Source of the DNA: Balanoglossus misakiensis
Taxonomy: Eukaryota > Hemichordata
NCBI GenBank assembly: GCA_040954595.2
Contig: CM082576.2
Coordinates: 9,176,001 to 9,240,000 of the forward strand
Direction: 5' to 3'
Length of the DNA stretch: 64,000 nt
The translations under genes and the position numbers were made by a program. This document shows positions 28,377 to 41,043 of this stretch, piece after piece. The notes under the pieces were generated by a model. That model did no database searches, was not told where the DNA came from, and saw only the letters and a list, made by a program, of their open reading frames with translations. The first letter of the stretch is position 1. Each line of letters begins with the position of its first letter.

Positions 28377-28400
28377 CAAAATGGCGTATATCTGACGTCA
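28377..28400 (-). promoter_or_regulatory. CRNKL1 promoter motifs: YY1-like site and CRE
   Basis: AAAATGGCG at about 28378-28386 followed by TGACGTCA at 28393-28400, 110-135 bases upstream of the CRNKL1 start. This suits a housekeeping TATA-less promoter. Function is inferred from position. Confidence 0.5.
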
Positions 28401-28861
28401 GACTGCACCACTATACCATCGTATCGTCAGTCTATTCATGAACTTGTACCGACCCTGTACTAGATATAAAATGTCATTTGCTTCAAAAGCTTCGTTGAAT
28501 GAAACACTTTGGGAGTCGTTATTGCACGTTTATATGATCCAGTGAATTGTACAAAATAAACACAAAGAACACTCAATGTACAGATAGCAAAGAACAACCC
28601 CTATACATTAATGGTTTGCTCAAAGATTACATGCAACATTTACTAACGTTAGGGGCGCCCTTCTTTGAACCTCGTACACAAGTAATAAGTAAGGAACGAG
28701 GAAAAATACTTAAATATCATGTACAGTTCATTCTAAATCTATTTAATGCTTAAAAATTATTTTGAAATTATTTTGCATTAACTACATAACATTGAGGTAA
28801 TATATTACCTGTATGGTGATTATTTTATTTTTGTTGTTCAACTCACGCGGATGTGGCTACC
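28401..28861. other. Divergent intergenic region between CRNKL1 and CFAP61
   Basis: AT-rich spacer of the head-to-head pair. No conserved frame is seen; short open frames inside are unsupported. Confidence 0.5.
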
Positions 28862-28893
28862 GTTGCCATAGAACGACGCTCCAACATGGCGGC
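28862..28893 (+). promoter_or_regulatory. CFAP61 promoter: X-box-like half site and TISU/YY1 element
   Basis: GTTGCCATAGAAC at 28862-28874 is close to the RFX X-box of cilium genes (GTTGCC plus an inverted half), with one good half and one imperfect half. CAACATGGCGGC at 28882-28893 fits the TISU consensus SAASATGGCGGC exactly; this element joins a YY1 site to a start codon of short leaders. Assignment to CFAP61 rests on the good donor at 28903 and the acceptor before the CFAP61 ATG. Confidence 0.5.
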
Positions 28894-29360
28894 TGTGTTT
28901 TGGTGAGCTCCCAGTCATACAAAAATAACAGTCGAGCATCAAAGCAGAATCGAAGGTTGGCATTTCTTCCAGATATATGTCTGAATTGCATTGTGCACAG
29001 GTAGTAATCTTTCCACTCGTTCCATGCTTGTACCGCGTCAAGAGTTGATCTCTGGTGGTGATCAAGTTACCGATCACCACTAATGTTATGGCCGTAATAC
29101 ACATAGTGTCCACAGATCAACTGTCTCTGCTACATTTCGGTTTACTGTCAATTGTCATGTTACAAATTGACATAGAAGAAATTGACGACAATGCAATGAT
29201 CATGTTTAAACAATGAAATTGAATTATTTTGTGGTCGTTGTAGAAGTATACTATACATCATTACATGTGTGTACATTTCTACCTGTACCTCCATGGTCAG
29301 TGTTGACCTTTTATTTAATTTTCATCCTACTTAATTTTCATTTTCAGTGATACAATATGA
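28886..29360 (+). other. Nine-codon uORF in the CFAP61 leader (spliced)
   Basis: If the leader exon ending at 28902 (TTTTG|GTGAGC) is spliced to the acceptor at 29345-29347, the ATG at 28886 reads MAAVFCDTI and stops at TGA 29358-29360. That stop overlaps the main ATG at 29357-29359 as ATGA. The arrangement suggests stop-restart coupling or leaky scanning. It depends on the splice prediction. Confidence 0.45.
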
Positions 29361-32300
29361 CAACTTTGATGTCGTCCGATGGACCGGCTGAGGTCATCAA
29401 TGCCAGGAGGACTGAGTCACTAGATGCACCAAATATTCTGAAATTGGTCACACCGAGCACAGAAAGTATTTTTGGTCTTGTCAATGTTGTACATCTTATG
29501 TAAGTATTTCTTCCCTCATCACTTAGACAAGAAAAAAATAATTAAGATAATTTTGAATCTTCCAAAGAAAACAATAAGTTCTTCTTGCATCACACACTAT
29601 TTTTCCAATGGAATAGTGGCCACAGACACATACAATGTACTTAAACATAGCATTTATGTGACCAAATGAGTTTAATAGCAGCATCTAAATTTATTTAGTA
29701 TATTTTGACCCCTAAGAAATAATTTTAAGATTTCATCCATTTTTTCCATCCTGGACTTTGAAAATTTATGTGAATTTTTGTGTGTTTTAGCAGTGAGAGA
29801 AAATGAGCATCTGTCACTTAAATAAAATAAATGTGCTTTTTTATTACAGAGAGAAAGCCATCTTAGCAGTGACTTTGCACAATGAACATGATGAGGTGTT
29901 GGCACATGCTGCTTTCTTTGATTATCCTAACATCAGTGGTGTGGATGAAGCCAAGTGGCAAGATTGGATGGGCCAATATTACGACTGCCATAAAACCACA
30001 GTAAGCGGTATTAGAGTGTATTTGTAACCCTTTGCACCTTGATCCCCGGGTGACCTGTGACAATATTTGTGGAATTTCTTCCAAGCCAGGTTCAAAGGGT
30101 TACAAGAAATGACAGCATATAACTTCTAAAATACTGGGTCTGTTCGATTAATGATGACGCAGGTTGTCATCAACTTTTACAGAGTGTTTCATCTAGTGGT
30201 GTTTGATCTTTTTAACATATGTTCATTTCCATCTGCAATCTTCTTTTCAGCCGTTGAACAGTGCCTTCATGCACTACTTTGTTTCCAAGCCAGAGTTTGC
30301 ACACGGCAGTGCGAGAGAAATCCTCAGGTAAGTCAATTTGAGTTTAGGTGACATTTTCAGAATCAGACCAATGGATATTGAAAAAGACCAAAACTGGTTT
30401 GAAATAGCAACTTTTGTACAAATTTCAGAATAGATGTGTCATCAGATGATCGCACATTATTGAACATGAATGTCACATTTGATCTTCTTTCTCACCAGAA
30501 CTGCATTCAATGCTGTGCCAGACCTGCATTCCATCTATCTGGTGGTTCCACAGAATGTTTTTCCAGATCCGTCCCTGGCAGACATCTTCAAACCCTTGAA
30601 TAAGAAACGCGGCGGCAAAGTGCTTGAGAAGTGCACGATCTTTGTCTGTCACAGGCACGACCTCTGCCCTGTTCTCTTTGTGAGAAAGGCAAGGTGAGAG
30701 TATAAATAAAATTATTATTTCATCAGTACAATGTACATTTATTATTGTTCTATGTATTAACCACAGAAATAAATCCAACTAAATCACTGGCCCTTTTCCT
30801 GCAGAGTTGAAGACCATGATGACTTGACTCCGATTTTCAACCATCAGAGTGATATGTTGACCAAGACGTATGGCGACTACTTCCTGGCTGAGTTGATTGA
30901 AGCACAAGACGACAGTAACCATGCACTCGTCACTGAGGTATACAGATCTTGAAACACAGTCTTGCAATCAGTCAAACAGTATTCATTTTAAGGTTGTTTT
31001 CATGCAATTGAAAATCCCAGTGATACAACTTGAACAGTGGAATCTTTTTTGTCTTCTGACAGGTTGATGGCACAGCGGTTGGTTTCATGAGTATCTGCGG
31101 TGAAGTGAGCAACTTGGATCTTCTCAACGACTGTTTTGAGCTGGGCGCATTCCATGGATTACGAAAGCCCAATCCAGATGATATCCTGGAAGCTCCCCAC
31201 GAACCCACCCCTGAGCCGTGTAAGTTTCATGCGTTGGAAGTATTAATTTCAATGCTTCTTGTTAACAGCGACAGAGACTGAATTTTGTTAACACCACATT
31301 TAGTGTTGGGGACGAGTGCATCTTCATGATTCACTTGGGTAGTACAGCACTTGCATTGGATTGTCAAGTGGGCATGAAATTTCAGAAACCACTGAAGCAA
31401 GTCAGCAGCTACTAAACCACATCTTTTTTGGCAACTCTCTCATTCTTGCGCATTTCTCCTCCAGCCCCAGTGCCACCAACTCCAGCTGCTGCCGTGGCAA
31501 CATCAGACGAAGAAAGACCGGACACCCAAGGGTCTGTTCAAAAGTCAGAAAGACCTGAATCTGCCGGCTCCAAGAAAGGTATGCCGATATTTATATTTGT
31601 GCACCAATGTGAAATAGTTTATGAAACATGCTGTTTTTTTTCTTGGCATAAAACAGGTACTTTTTTTCCAGTGAAGGTTGTCTATCTGTGCCTGTGCAAA
31701 GGAGTGCATTTACACATCAGAGTAGTTAAAATTACAGAAAATGGAAGAATATTTTCTGTGTGTCACATACATGTAGTTGTCGGTGAAGAAAGGAAGTGGC
31801 TCATAGAGTGTGTAAAATGTGTGTGTCATACATGAAAGTACAGTGGTTTTCCACTCAACCACTAATTGCTTGCAGAAGTTATAAAATTCTCTCCTTGCAT
31901 GTGTGTTGTCAGTTGACAGTCATCAAATGGGAATTTGGCTAAATGTGTTACTGTTTGTTATCTTTCATGCATGTTTACATGTAATTAAAATTGAATTGGC
32001 TCACAAGAAGACACAGAGGAAGAAGGTATACAGAATCCTAAAAAAATGCAAATATCGGCTTTTTAATTCCCCCTACATGTTTGTAATATTATCCATGTCA
32101 ACATTCCAACTATATTTAATAATAATGTCTGTAAATGCTTTGCGGTAAAGGCTGAATTTAACTGGAATCATTGCCAGTGTGAAATGTAAATGCTTTCCCC
32201 AGCCCATGTCTGAATTCCTATAATTTTGCACTAGTAATCTAAAAAGGGTACAACTGGTATGAATTTAACATCCATGTCTAGTTGTATTAAAGAATGTACA

Positions 32301-35300
32301 TCGTAACCCATGAAAAATTAAAAATCATAACACCTGAAAAATTAATTTGGCAGTGCCATAGGTGCTTAAATTCCTCTTTCATTACCAATCTGTGGTCCAG
32401 CACCACTATTTTTTAGTGGTGTCGTTGGACCCACAAACACAGAAATTGTTATGAAAGGGTTTAGCTTGGGGTAAATAAATTAAGTCCATGTAGTTCACAT
32501 TGGTAATAAAAACGCATGCAACATTTTCGATAGACTTGACATCTTCACTTATTAAAGACCTCCATGACTTACAGTGCAGCTTAGGAATAGCTTTCCAACT
32601 GCACCAACACTGGGTCAGCTCTGTTTAAACACTGGGTCAACTCTGGGTTGGCACCCTATTGGCGCTCTAATTAGCACCTATTGGGCTTGTGTTTAACTGG
32701 GGTGTTCCAAAACAATAGGGTGCGCCAAGGTGCTAACACTGAACAATGCCAAGTGCCAGGGCCAACAGATTCACACCTTTGTAACACTTGGAACACACAG
32801 GCTAACACTGTGTGCCAAAACAATAGGGTGCGCCAAGGTTTAACACCTTTGTAGCACATGCTAACACTGAACAATGCCAAGTGCCAGGGCCAACAGATTC
32901 ACACCTTTGTAACACTTGGAACACACAGGCTAACACTGTGTTGGCTCATTATAAACACCGTGTCAGCAAGTTGTTAGCAAATTGGAAAGCTATTCCTAAG
33001 CTGCACTGTAGTAGTGGAATAATAAGTTTACATGGCATCACGGAAAAAAATGTTGGAAAAGTTAATATCAGCTGTGTAAAGACAGGACAAGATGTTTGAG
33101 TCGGCCATCAATTGAAGGCACCATACATGTACGTGACGTTTAATATACATTGTACTGCAATCTGAATCTACAGGAGACTTGTCGACAACCCCAGCAGCCG
33201 GCAAGACACCCAGCGTCAAAGGAACCCCACTTCCATCACAAGCAACACCAGCCTCTCACCCTCCAGCATCCAGAGGTAGGAACTGCTCCTGATAGATTGG
33301 TACATGTACATCCACAGACATGTTGTTCATCGCCTGATGGTATATAACGTTCAACTTAGTGACCTTACAGAAAATAAGAAGTTTGACAAATGTATGTGAT
33401 ATGTATAATATTTAATGGTTGTTGTTCTTGTTTTCTGCAGAAGGAACTGAAGGTGACATGAAAGTGAAACCCAAACTTAGTGATATCCAGATGGGAGAGA
33501 GGTGAGTCAATGGCTGGGGTTTCTGAAAATGTATCCTTCAGGGGTGTTACTACTGTGGTAAAGATTTCATGGCCATCTTCTTGAATGGTATTCATGTGCC
33601 CATTTTCCTGAATATATTTCCACTTCTCTGTTTACAGCACTGGTTCTTTGCCGACCGCAGTTGCTGAAGGTGAAAGCCGACCTGGATCAGCAAAGTCAGG
33701 CCATTCTTCAAAGGTCAGGGTCACAAAATTTCTTCACTTGGTTACAAGTATCAGTATGAGTAGACGTTTTATCACAATTCATCTCTATTGGTCGACATCA
33801 CCTGAGTTTTAAATTTGTGTTGGTACAGGTAGTAGTTTCTGGTCTTAACCTTAACATATATGCAGTGGGTTATGTGTGTCAAGTAAGACCTACAATGTTA
33901 AGCCGATTTCTTTCAAAACTCTTCATTCTTGTCATATTCTTGTTTACAGGGATCAGCGTCTGGCGCGAAGTCGCCGCTAGTTGAAGAAGTGGCAGAAGAG
34001 GAACCACCAGCACCCGAGAGAACCCCAACACCACAGCTGCCGGTCAGAGCGAAGAGAAAGACATTCAAACCAGTCTACAACGGCCCATCCAACTGCTTCT
34101 GCATGCAGCTGTTCTGTATTGATGAGAGATACGAGATGAGGTGAGTGGTCTACAGCAAGCGCCGTCTGTCAACTGTGGAAAGGGGATGTTTTAAACGGGA
34201 TAAAAGCTGTGGTTGTATGGAACATGTGGGCCAATGCAACCTGACATGCCATGATCCATCTAGTTGTTGTTCAACTAGTTCAGTGGTTTGCACAATGTAT
34301 CTCTTTTTGATTTAACCCTTCGAACAGCTCGAGCATTAGACATTTCTGAATAATTGTCTAATGTATTTGACTTCAGGTCGATGGATTTCCTTCCCATGGC
34401 ATTTGACCTGTTCCCAGACAGAGATTTCTGTATTATCAGCATGCCTCATCTCATTCCAGAATTTCCACTTCTGCAGAATTTCGTGGTAAGTTTGGGGGGA
34501 AAGAAGTTTTACGACAAGTTGTATTCAAACTTTGTCTATAATATACAACCCACTGGAACCCATAATTTGCCACATTCAAAGAAATGGAAGTGATTTTCTC
34601 ATGTGAGAAATTTCACTGAAACAAAGCAGGTCTATTCATAAAGTTGCACTTGTTTATTTTTTTTTCTCTCTCTCTTTCTCAGAGGATAACACCACGATGT
34701 CCTAGCACACTACCGCAGGAACTGTACGTCTTCAACCGATCAGGATTACTGCAAAACTTTGTGGTCAGCCCGGTGTGTAAAAGCGACGTGCCAGAGATCG
34801 AACAGTTGATTGCAACTTTGGACCACAAAGAGAATGTGTTGGCTGATTTACAGCAGTACAACTTGGCAAGGAGAGATCCAGTGAGTGATAACATGGTTTT
34901 GGGGTGGGTGTAGTTGGATGGGTAAACCAGATGTCTGTGGACAAGTTTTACTGTACATACTAAAATCAACAGCTGATACCTGTATATCTTCAGTGAATTC
35001 CCCTCCCCCTCTTTGTTGCCTTAGTATTTTTTTCCTGAAACCCTTGATGTTATTCTCTCACCAGAACGGCACCCCAATCCAAGCCTTCAAGGCCAAGTGC
35101 ATGAACCAGGTGGTGGGCGTGGCGGTGACCCGGAGGGAGGAAGACATCGAGTACATCCGCTCGCACTACAACATCGAAGACTTCATCTACTTCAACCACC
35201 ACAGGCGACACGAACACGGCCACCTCCACCACTTTGCGCTCAATCCCATCTTCCAGCACTACTCCAAGCATTTCCTGAAGGAAGTCTTGCGGCAGTCGCA

Positions 35301-38300
35301 CCATTCCTGCCTCTATTATCCCGTGTATCCGCCCTACTCTGACGGACAGGTAGGAATTGTTTGCCTCTATAGGGTTGATGCTGCAATATTCGCAGTGGGA
35401 GATGTGATTCTTTTGTGGCATTTTTTGCTGTTAATTAAGTATTATAGGTAAAGTTTTTATTTCATCAAACATTTTTAACGAATGAGTGCTGGTCTGTGTG
35501 CATGCAGAAAGTGGAAAATTATCATGCTAAATTATCATGCTAATTTTTAACTGTCACTCAAAGTATTTCTGAATATTGCACCCCTGCAGACCTCGAAGAC
35601 CCATTCCCTGGTGTCGGCCTTGAACTTCATGGTGCCTGTCAGAGCAAGACGTCAGATCATCTATCCCATGGACAAACTGGGTGAGAATGCGCCCTCTGAC
35701 AGAGTCTGCAAAGAGGAGGTAAGTTATGGTCTATATAAAAAAAAAATACATGTACATTTGTATGTGACATGGGTTGATTTTGTAGGGAACCCCGTTGCAC
35801 AGGTAAACATCTCTAAAGTTTCTTTCACTTCTCTCGCTTTCAGGAGAAATATGCACTGAACCACATCAATCGCAAACTGACGTTGGAACCCAAGGTGACC
35901 GTCAACGCTAGAATTCTGGTGGTTGGCGCGTCCGACACCGGCATCTCATTCCTTGAAACTCTGACATTCTGGTGAGTTGCCTGTGCGGTAGAAGTCACGC
36001 AAATAAAATCCTCAATCATATCAACTACTCTGTCTCTGAACCATATAGCAGCTTTTTTCTATCACACCAAATTTTGATAAACTTTGTTTTGTACTGGGAA
36101 AAAATAAATATGTGTATGAGGAAAAAAGTGTAAAGAAATCATTATTCTACATTTGTCAGCATTCTTTATGTAACAACAACAACAACAACAACAACAATAA
36201 TGATTTGGTTTTGTTTATTTTGATTCTGCAGCCCACATTTACGATTCAACAACCTGACACTGATCTCTCCCAATGGTCTGCCTGGTGAGTTGCCGCCAGA
36301 TCCGGTCCGATCCAGTTTCTTGTCGGCCAGTCACTGTTACTCGCAAGACGAAATCTCACAGATTTCACTGCGCAGCTGGGTGAATGTTGTCTATTCGAAA
36401 ATGGTGGCCATCAACAGGTGGGTTCATTTTTTTCATAGCACATGTCTTACTATTATTAGTAATCTAGAATGTGACATTATACAAGAGATGGTGTCAAATT
36501 GTTATCCCCCAAAGTTAAATCTATACTAAACCTAAGTTTTGCCTGGCTGTGTTTTATTTAGAGTCAGCAAGTACGTGGTTGTAGCTGGTGGAGCCAAAGT
36601 TCCATATGATCACCTTGTACTGACCACTGGTCAGCAGTATCAAGTGAGTGCCCCGACTGAAGCCGATATTGACCAGTTGCTGACCAATGATGAAGTGCCA
36701 AACAGTCCCAACAGGAGGTTTACCGGCGTGAAGCCGAACAACGCCTTTGTCATCAATGATGAGTACGACGCGTTTGAAGCCAAGCGATGGCTGAACAAAA
36801 AGTTTGTCAACACTGAAGGTAATGTATGAGGCCGTGAATTTTGCCGAATTTAAAAAATGGTTTTGCTATGGACAAGAGATGGTGATCACTAGCATTTGTT
36901 TGTTAAAGGACATCGAAATAATCTGGTTTCAGACAAGCTTTTGTTTAATAAAAAAAATCACCCCAGCAACCTGTGTTTGGCGAGACAATATTTGTACCCT
37001 ATTGTCAAATGGAAAGGCAGTTTCTTTTTTTGTCTTACACTAGTGTCTGTAGTAGCGCTGACAAAGTCATCCGATGATTTTGTTCATTTACACAATTTAC
37101 AGAGAAAGCACGACTTCAACAAGATAATGTTGCTGTCTTTTAGTTAGCTAATCAGTTTGCTAATTTTTTTTGTTTTGTTTATGAAATGTTTTTATTGTTG
37201 CAATTTGTATTTATATTCTCAGCTCGTTTGATGAAAAATTGCAGATACAGGCAAAGTCTTGTTGGATACCTTTATTGACATTAAAAATCACACTTTGTTC
37301 TCAACAGGGAAAGTTATCGTTTACGGGAACACGATCGACGCCTACGCCACCATCCAGACGCTGCTGACGCTGGGCGTAACCGGCGAGCGCATACAACTCG
37401 TGGAGCCGCCGCGCGACTACCAGCCAACCTGCTTCAATAACTCCACGGTGGACAAGGCCGTCGCTGCCGCCCTGGCAGACAAGGGCATCCAGGTGCACTC
37501 GGGCTACTACCTGGCCCAGTGGAACGACGGCAAAGGCGGCGACGAAGTCCACTGCGCGTCGTTTACCTCGGAGACGAAGCCCATCAAGCTGGAATGCTCG
37601 ACGTTCTTCTGTTTCAACCGGAAAGCGGTGGATTTCGAAGCCTTCAAAGGTAGACCAGACGTTTATTTATTATCTCGGGGCTTGAGGGCCACTTTCACGT
37701 GGTGTCGGTATTAGGGAGAAAAAAACCCACGCCCGCGTCTGCATTGTATGGAAATGTCAGCATTCTCCTCCTGTGAATTGCATCATATTTTATTTGTGTG
37801 GACTGACCTTTTTGAGCAGTCAACCCTTTCCTGGGGACTCTTTAGCAATACAGTGTGTGGGGAATTTTCAAGGCGGTCAGTCTGTTTTTCTGCACAGGTT
37901 GCCTATGATTTTAAACCCACTGTCGTGGATGTTCAAAAGTTCAATAAACTTGGTGTCCGTGAGAATAGAAAGGGGAAGGTACATACATGTATTCACATCA
38001 CAGAGAATTGTAATGCCTTTTATTTTGGAATAAGATTGCTTACTCTATCTGGAGTGTCATTTCAATTTCAACTTTCTTTATCTTGGCCACAGCAATCAAC
38101 GACAGCTGTCTGGTTTATGATGGTAAACTGGTCATTGATGGTAATTTCCACACCAACGATCTGTCCATCAGAGCTGCCGGACCACTCACAAAATTCCAGA
38201 GGAAATATCACGCTGACCAGTGGTAAGTTTATAGGGAGAATATTAGTTTCTGATGATTCACTGATGTAAAATGAAACATTGTACCATGGAAGACAATTCA

Positions 38301-40293
38301 TTTTATTGATCAAAGATCTCGTTAATACACCTTACTGTAAATGTTTTTTTTCTTCAAATCATCTAGGACTCATTCAAACTTCAATTCTAAGGAGGTGGGC
38401 TTCATGCTGGCATCGACCATGCTGCGGCTCTTCGACCCGACCATCGAGAACGACACACAGCCACCCCTGGAGTCCCACAACTTGATACCCATGTACCGCA
38501 ATGCCAAAGTGGTGGGTGCCACTCTGCCTGGCGATTACCACTACTTGCACTTTGGCAAACCCTGCTTGAATCAGTCCCTGGATGCCTTAATGGCACAGCA
38601 AGATTATGTGAGTTCTTGTGTGCATAATATGTCTTTATAAAGAGTTTAGGTTGCAAAGTTAAGCCCCCCCCCCAAAAAAAAAATGTGGTAGTAGTCAAAT
38701 AATTGATGTCCATAATGTCATCTTATTGTTAACACGTGCAGTGTTCTTTTGTGGATGTGCCCTTTACAACCCCTCAACACATCCCTGCATCCTGCTTGTT
38801 TTCTTGGCATGGATGCAGCAGTTTCAGTTCTCATCTTTTTGTCTCCGTGTGATTCCAGGGTGAAGAGCTGGTAACTGGTCACCCGGACAAAGAAGGTCTG
38901 GAATACTTTAGGATACATGTCAACCAGTATGACCAAGTAGAGACGGTCACTTGTCTCTCGAAACAGGTAAACTTCTCTCCCTTTGTTGTTGTTTTTTGGG
39001 TCATTTAGATTTGCACAGGTGACTGTATACCTTTAACAATACCCTGATCTGATAATACCCCTTTTTTCAACTTTTCTAGCCGATTGAGACTGGTAACCTG
39101 CTGTGTCTCTACGGCCTGCACGAGAGACTCCTCAACAACATGGCGTCTCGATTCAAGGAGGGTTTGATCAAGGACTTCTACGCCTTCTTCAGGGAGACTT
39201 GGTGCCTGGCCATCTTCCACGACCGCTTCAGCGACTTCAGACAGGAAGTGAGGGAGCTGCTGATCCAAAGACCAGTGAGTGTCCTTCTCTGTCTATCTCT
39301 TCTTTGTAGTTTTCGTAACAGCGGGGGGTATGGGGGAGGGGAGATTCTAGTTTCCACACCACTGATCGTGAATGCCCCCCGGTATTGTGAGAGAACAGAG
39401 AATGCCCTGAAAGGTGAACATTTCGGGATAAAAAAAATGGGCAGGTGATCCAGCCTGTCCCATTGTTGGTGGCATCGCTTCTTCGAGCTGTCCCATGGCG
39501 ATCTGGCGATGTGTCCTTCATGTATGCCTCTCGCTCTTTCATAACAGTATTGCCTTACACGGTTTGACTTGTGATTGTTCACTTGCGCAACGTGTTATGT
39601 AAGTGATGTGGAATGTAAGTGTGGGTGTGAGCCTTTTTTTCAGACTGAGAATTGCTTGTAGAGGAGCAGAGACGCAATTTGTGCAGTGATATATAACATG
39701 GACCAAAATTTTTCCCCTTTTAAAATTTTAGACTAAAAAGCAATTAGTTTTGTTAGAGAAAATAATTTCACTGTTACCTTGGATGGAAATTTAAAAACCC
39801 ATACCATCCCCCCAAGATAATATCAAAAAGTCCTGTTTCTATTGCCAAATGTTCAACTTCTCCAGATGAATTTTGTGTTCTGTACTTTTTCCCTTGCAGT
39901 CTACTGATATGGCATCTCTGGAAGAGAAGGTACGGGACCTGATTGACCAGGACCTACAGGTATGACCATATCCATTCATTTATGTGATGGAAATCAAACA
40001 GAATTAACTAAAATAGAATTCATGATGGATTATGAAGTCAACAGTAAAACTTTTTTCAGAAAATTATAGTTTTTCTTGAAGTGTGTCATATGCACATATG
40101 AAGTGTACATCATCTTTAAAACATCGCAATACATTCTGTTGTTGTTTTTCAGCTGGAGAGAAAAGATCGCAAATACCTGAATGAAGCGTACGAGGACGGT
40201 GGATACAAGAGGTCGGTGGAAACACGTCTGCTGAGTTTCTTGAGCTACAACCATTATCATTTACCCATGTACGCGAAACCTGGCATGGTCTGA
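29357..40293 (+). CDS. CFAP61: Cilia- and flagella-associated protein 61, 25 coding exons
   Basis: Complete 1,302-residue orthologue of CFAP61/FAP61 (human 1,237), a subunit of the calmodulin- and spoke-associated complex at the base of radial spoke 3 in motile axonemes. Coding exons: 29357-29499, 29850-30000, 30251-30327, 30499-30693, 30805-30937, 31063-31219, 31465-31578, 33174-33275, 33441-33501, 33638-33713, 33950-34140, 34377-34485, 34683-34880, 35065-35349, 35590-35718, 35844-35971, 36232-36417, 36562-36818, 37308-37649, 38093-38222, 38367-38607, 38859-38966, 39080-39274, 39900-39959, 40153-40293. All introns are GT-AG and phases agree. Residues 1-285 form an acetyltransferase-like N-terminal region. 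Residues about 286-445 are a low-complexity Pro/Ser/Glu linker. A second acetyltransferase-like region at about 570-664 contains [19 protein letters not shown] Rossmann/FAD-type domain follows from about 731 (VVGASDTG; later [11 protein letters not shown]). The protein ends [15 protein letters not shown], as in the family. Confidence 0.97.
32572..33008. mobile_element. Tc1/mariner-like MITE in CFAP61 intron
   Basis: A 437-bp element bounded by perfect 27-base inverted repeats beginning CAGTGCAGCTTAGGAATAGC, flanked by TA at 32570-32571 and 33009-33010. A CAGT terminus with TA duplication is typical of Tc1/mariner elements. No transposase frame is present. About 80-110 bases of the interior are duplicated in tandem (about 32704-32812 and 32814-32941). 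It lies between coding exons 7 and 8 and does not affect the splice sites. Confidence 0.75.
36172..36198. repeat. (AAC)n microsatellite
   Basis: About nine AAC triplets in a CFAP61 intron, roughly 35 bases before the acceptor at 36231. Confidence 0.9.
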
Positions 40294-40949
40294 GGTTCAC
40301 ATTCATTGTTGCCAGCACAGTCAGTGTGGAGTGTAGACTTTAAGGGTTGTTATGATCATGGACTAGAGAAATGTTCATGTGATTATTTTTTCAGGATTTG
40401 AACATTTGAAGCTTTTTTCAGTTTGAGTTCCATGGCTTCACGTGTGTACATTGTATAAAAATGCCAAAAGAGTATGATAAAGTAAAAAAAGAAAAGTTAG
40501 CACAGAAACTATTCCGCCCACAATGTGACCCTGAAAATACATTGAAAATTGTTGTTGTTTATAGAGGGACATTGAGTGTCGTGTGCATATTAGTTGCAAA
40601 AAGCTCTATTTTATAATTATTGGATCGGTGGGTGTTGCATGCCAACACATCACAATTTTTATATATTAGATATATTTAACAGTTGTAACACAATAATTAA
40701 ATAGCCTGTGTGACATTACACTTCTGTGTAACCCTAGCAACCTTGACTTTTGCAACATTTTAGTGGATTTTGTTGGCTCTGAAACATGGAATAATTTCAT
40801 CAGTGTGCAGTGTGCAGCTTGTTGAGTCAAATATACCAGTAGCTTTTTGGTGATCTGTCTCATTTGTGCAAGCCTCTTCAAATATTCCTAGACATTTTGA
40901 GTAATAATGATGTTGTATATATCTGTAATTCAGTGCAAAAGATATTATT

Positions 40950-40955
40950 AATAAA
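40950..40955 (+). terminator. CFAP61: Poly(A) signal of CFAP61
   Basis: AATAAA about 660 bases after the stop codon. A second AATAAA at 41038-41043 may be an alternative site. Confidence 0.5.
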
Positions 40956-41043
40956 GCAAAATATTGGTCAATGTCTTGAACCCTGCACCATGTATTATCT
41001 ATAAACTACAGTTGTTATGCTGTCTTATTGACAAGTGAATAAA

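Noticed and set aside
32572-33008. Considered a hAT element because the ends start CAGTG
   Set aside because: No 8-bp target duplication is present, while TA flanks both ends exactly, so Tc1/mariner fits better.
37748-38269. 173-codon frame running through a CFAP61 intron into coding exon 20
   Set aside because: The human protein is continuous across the predicted exon 19/20 join and the intron sequence adds nothing conserved, so intron retention is not supported.
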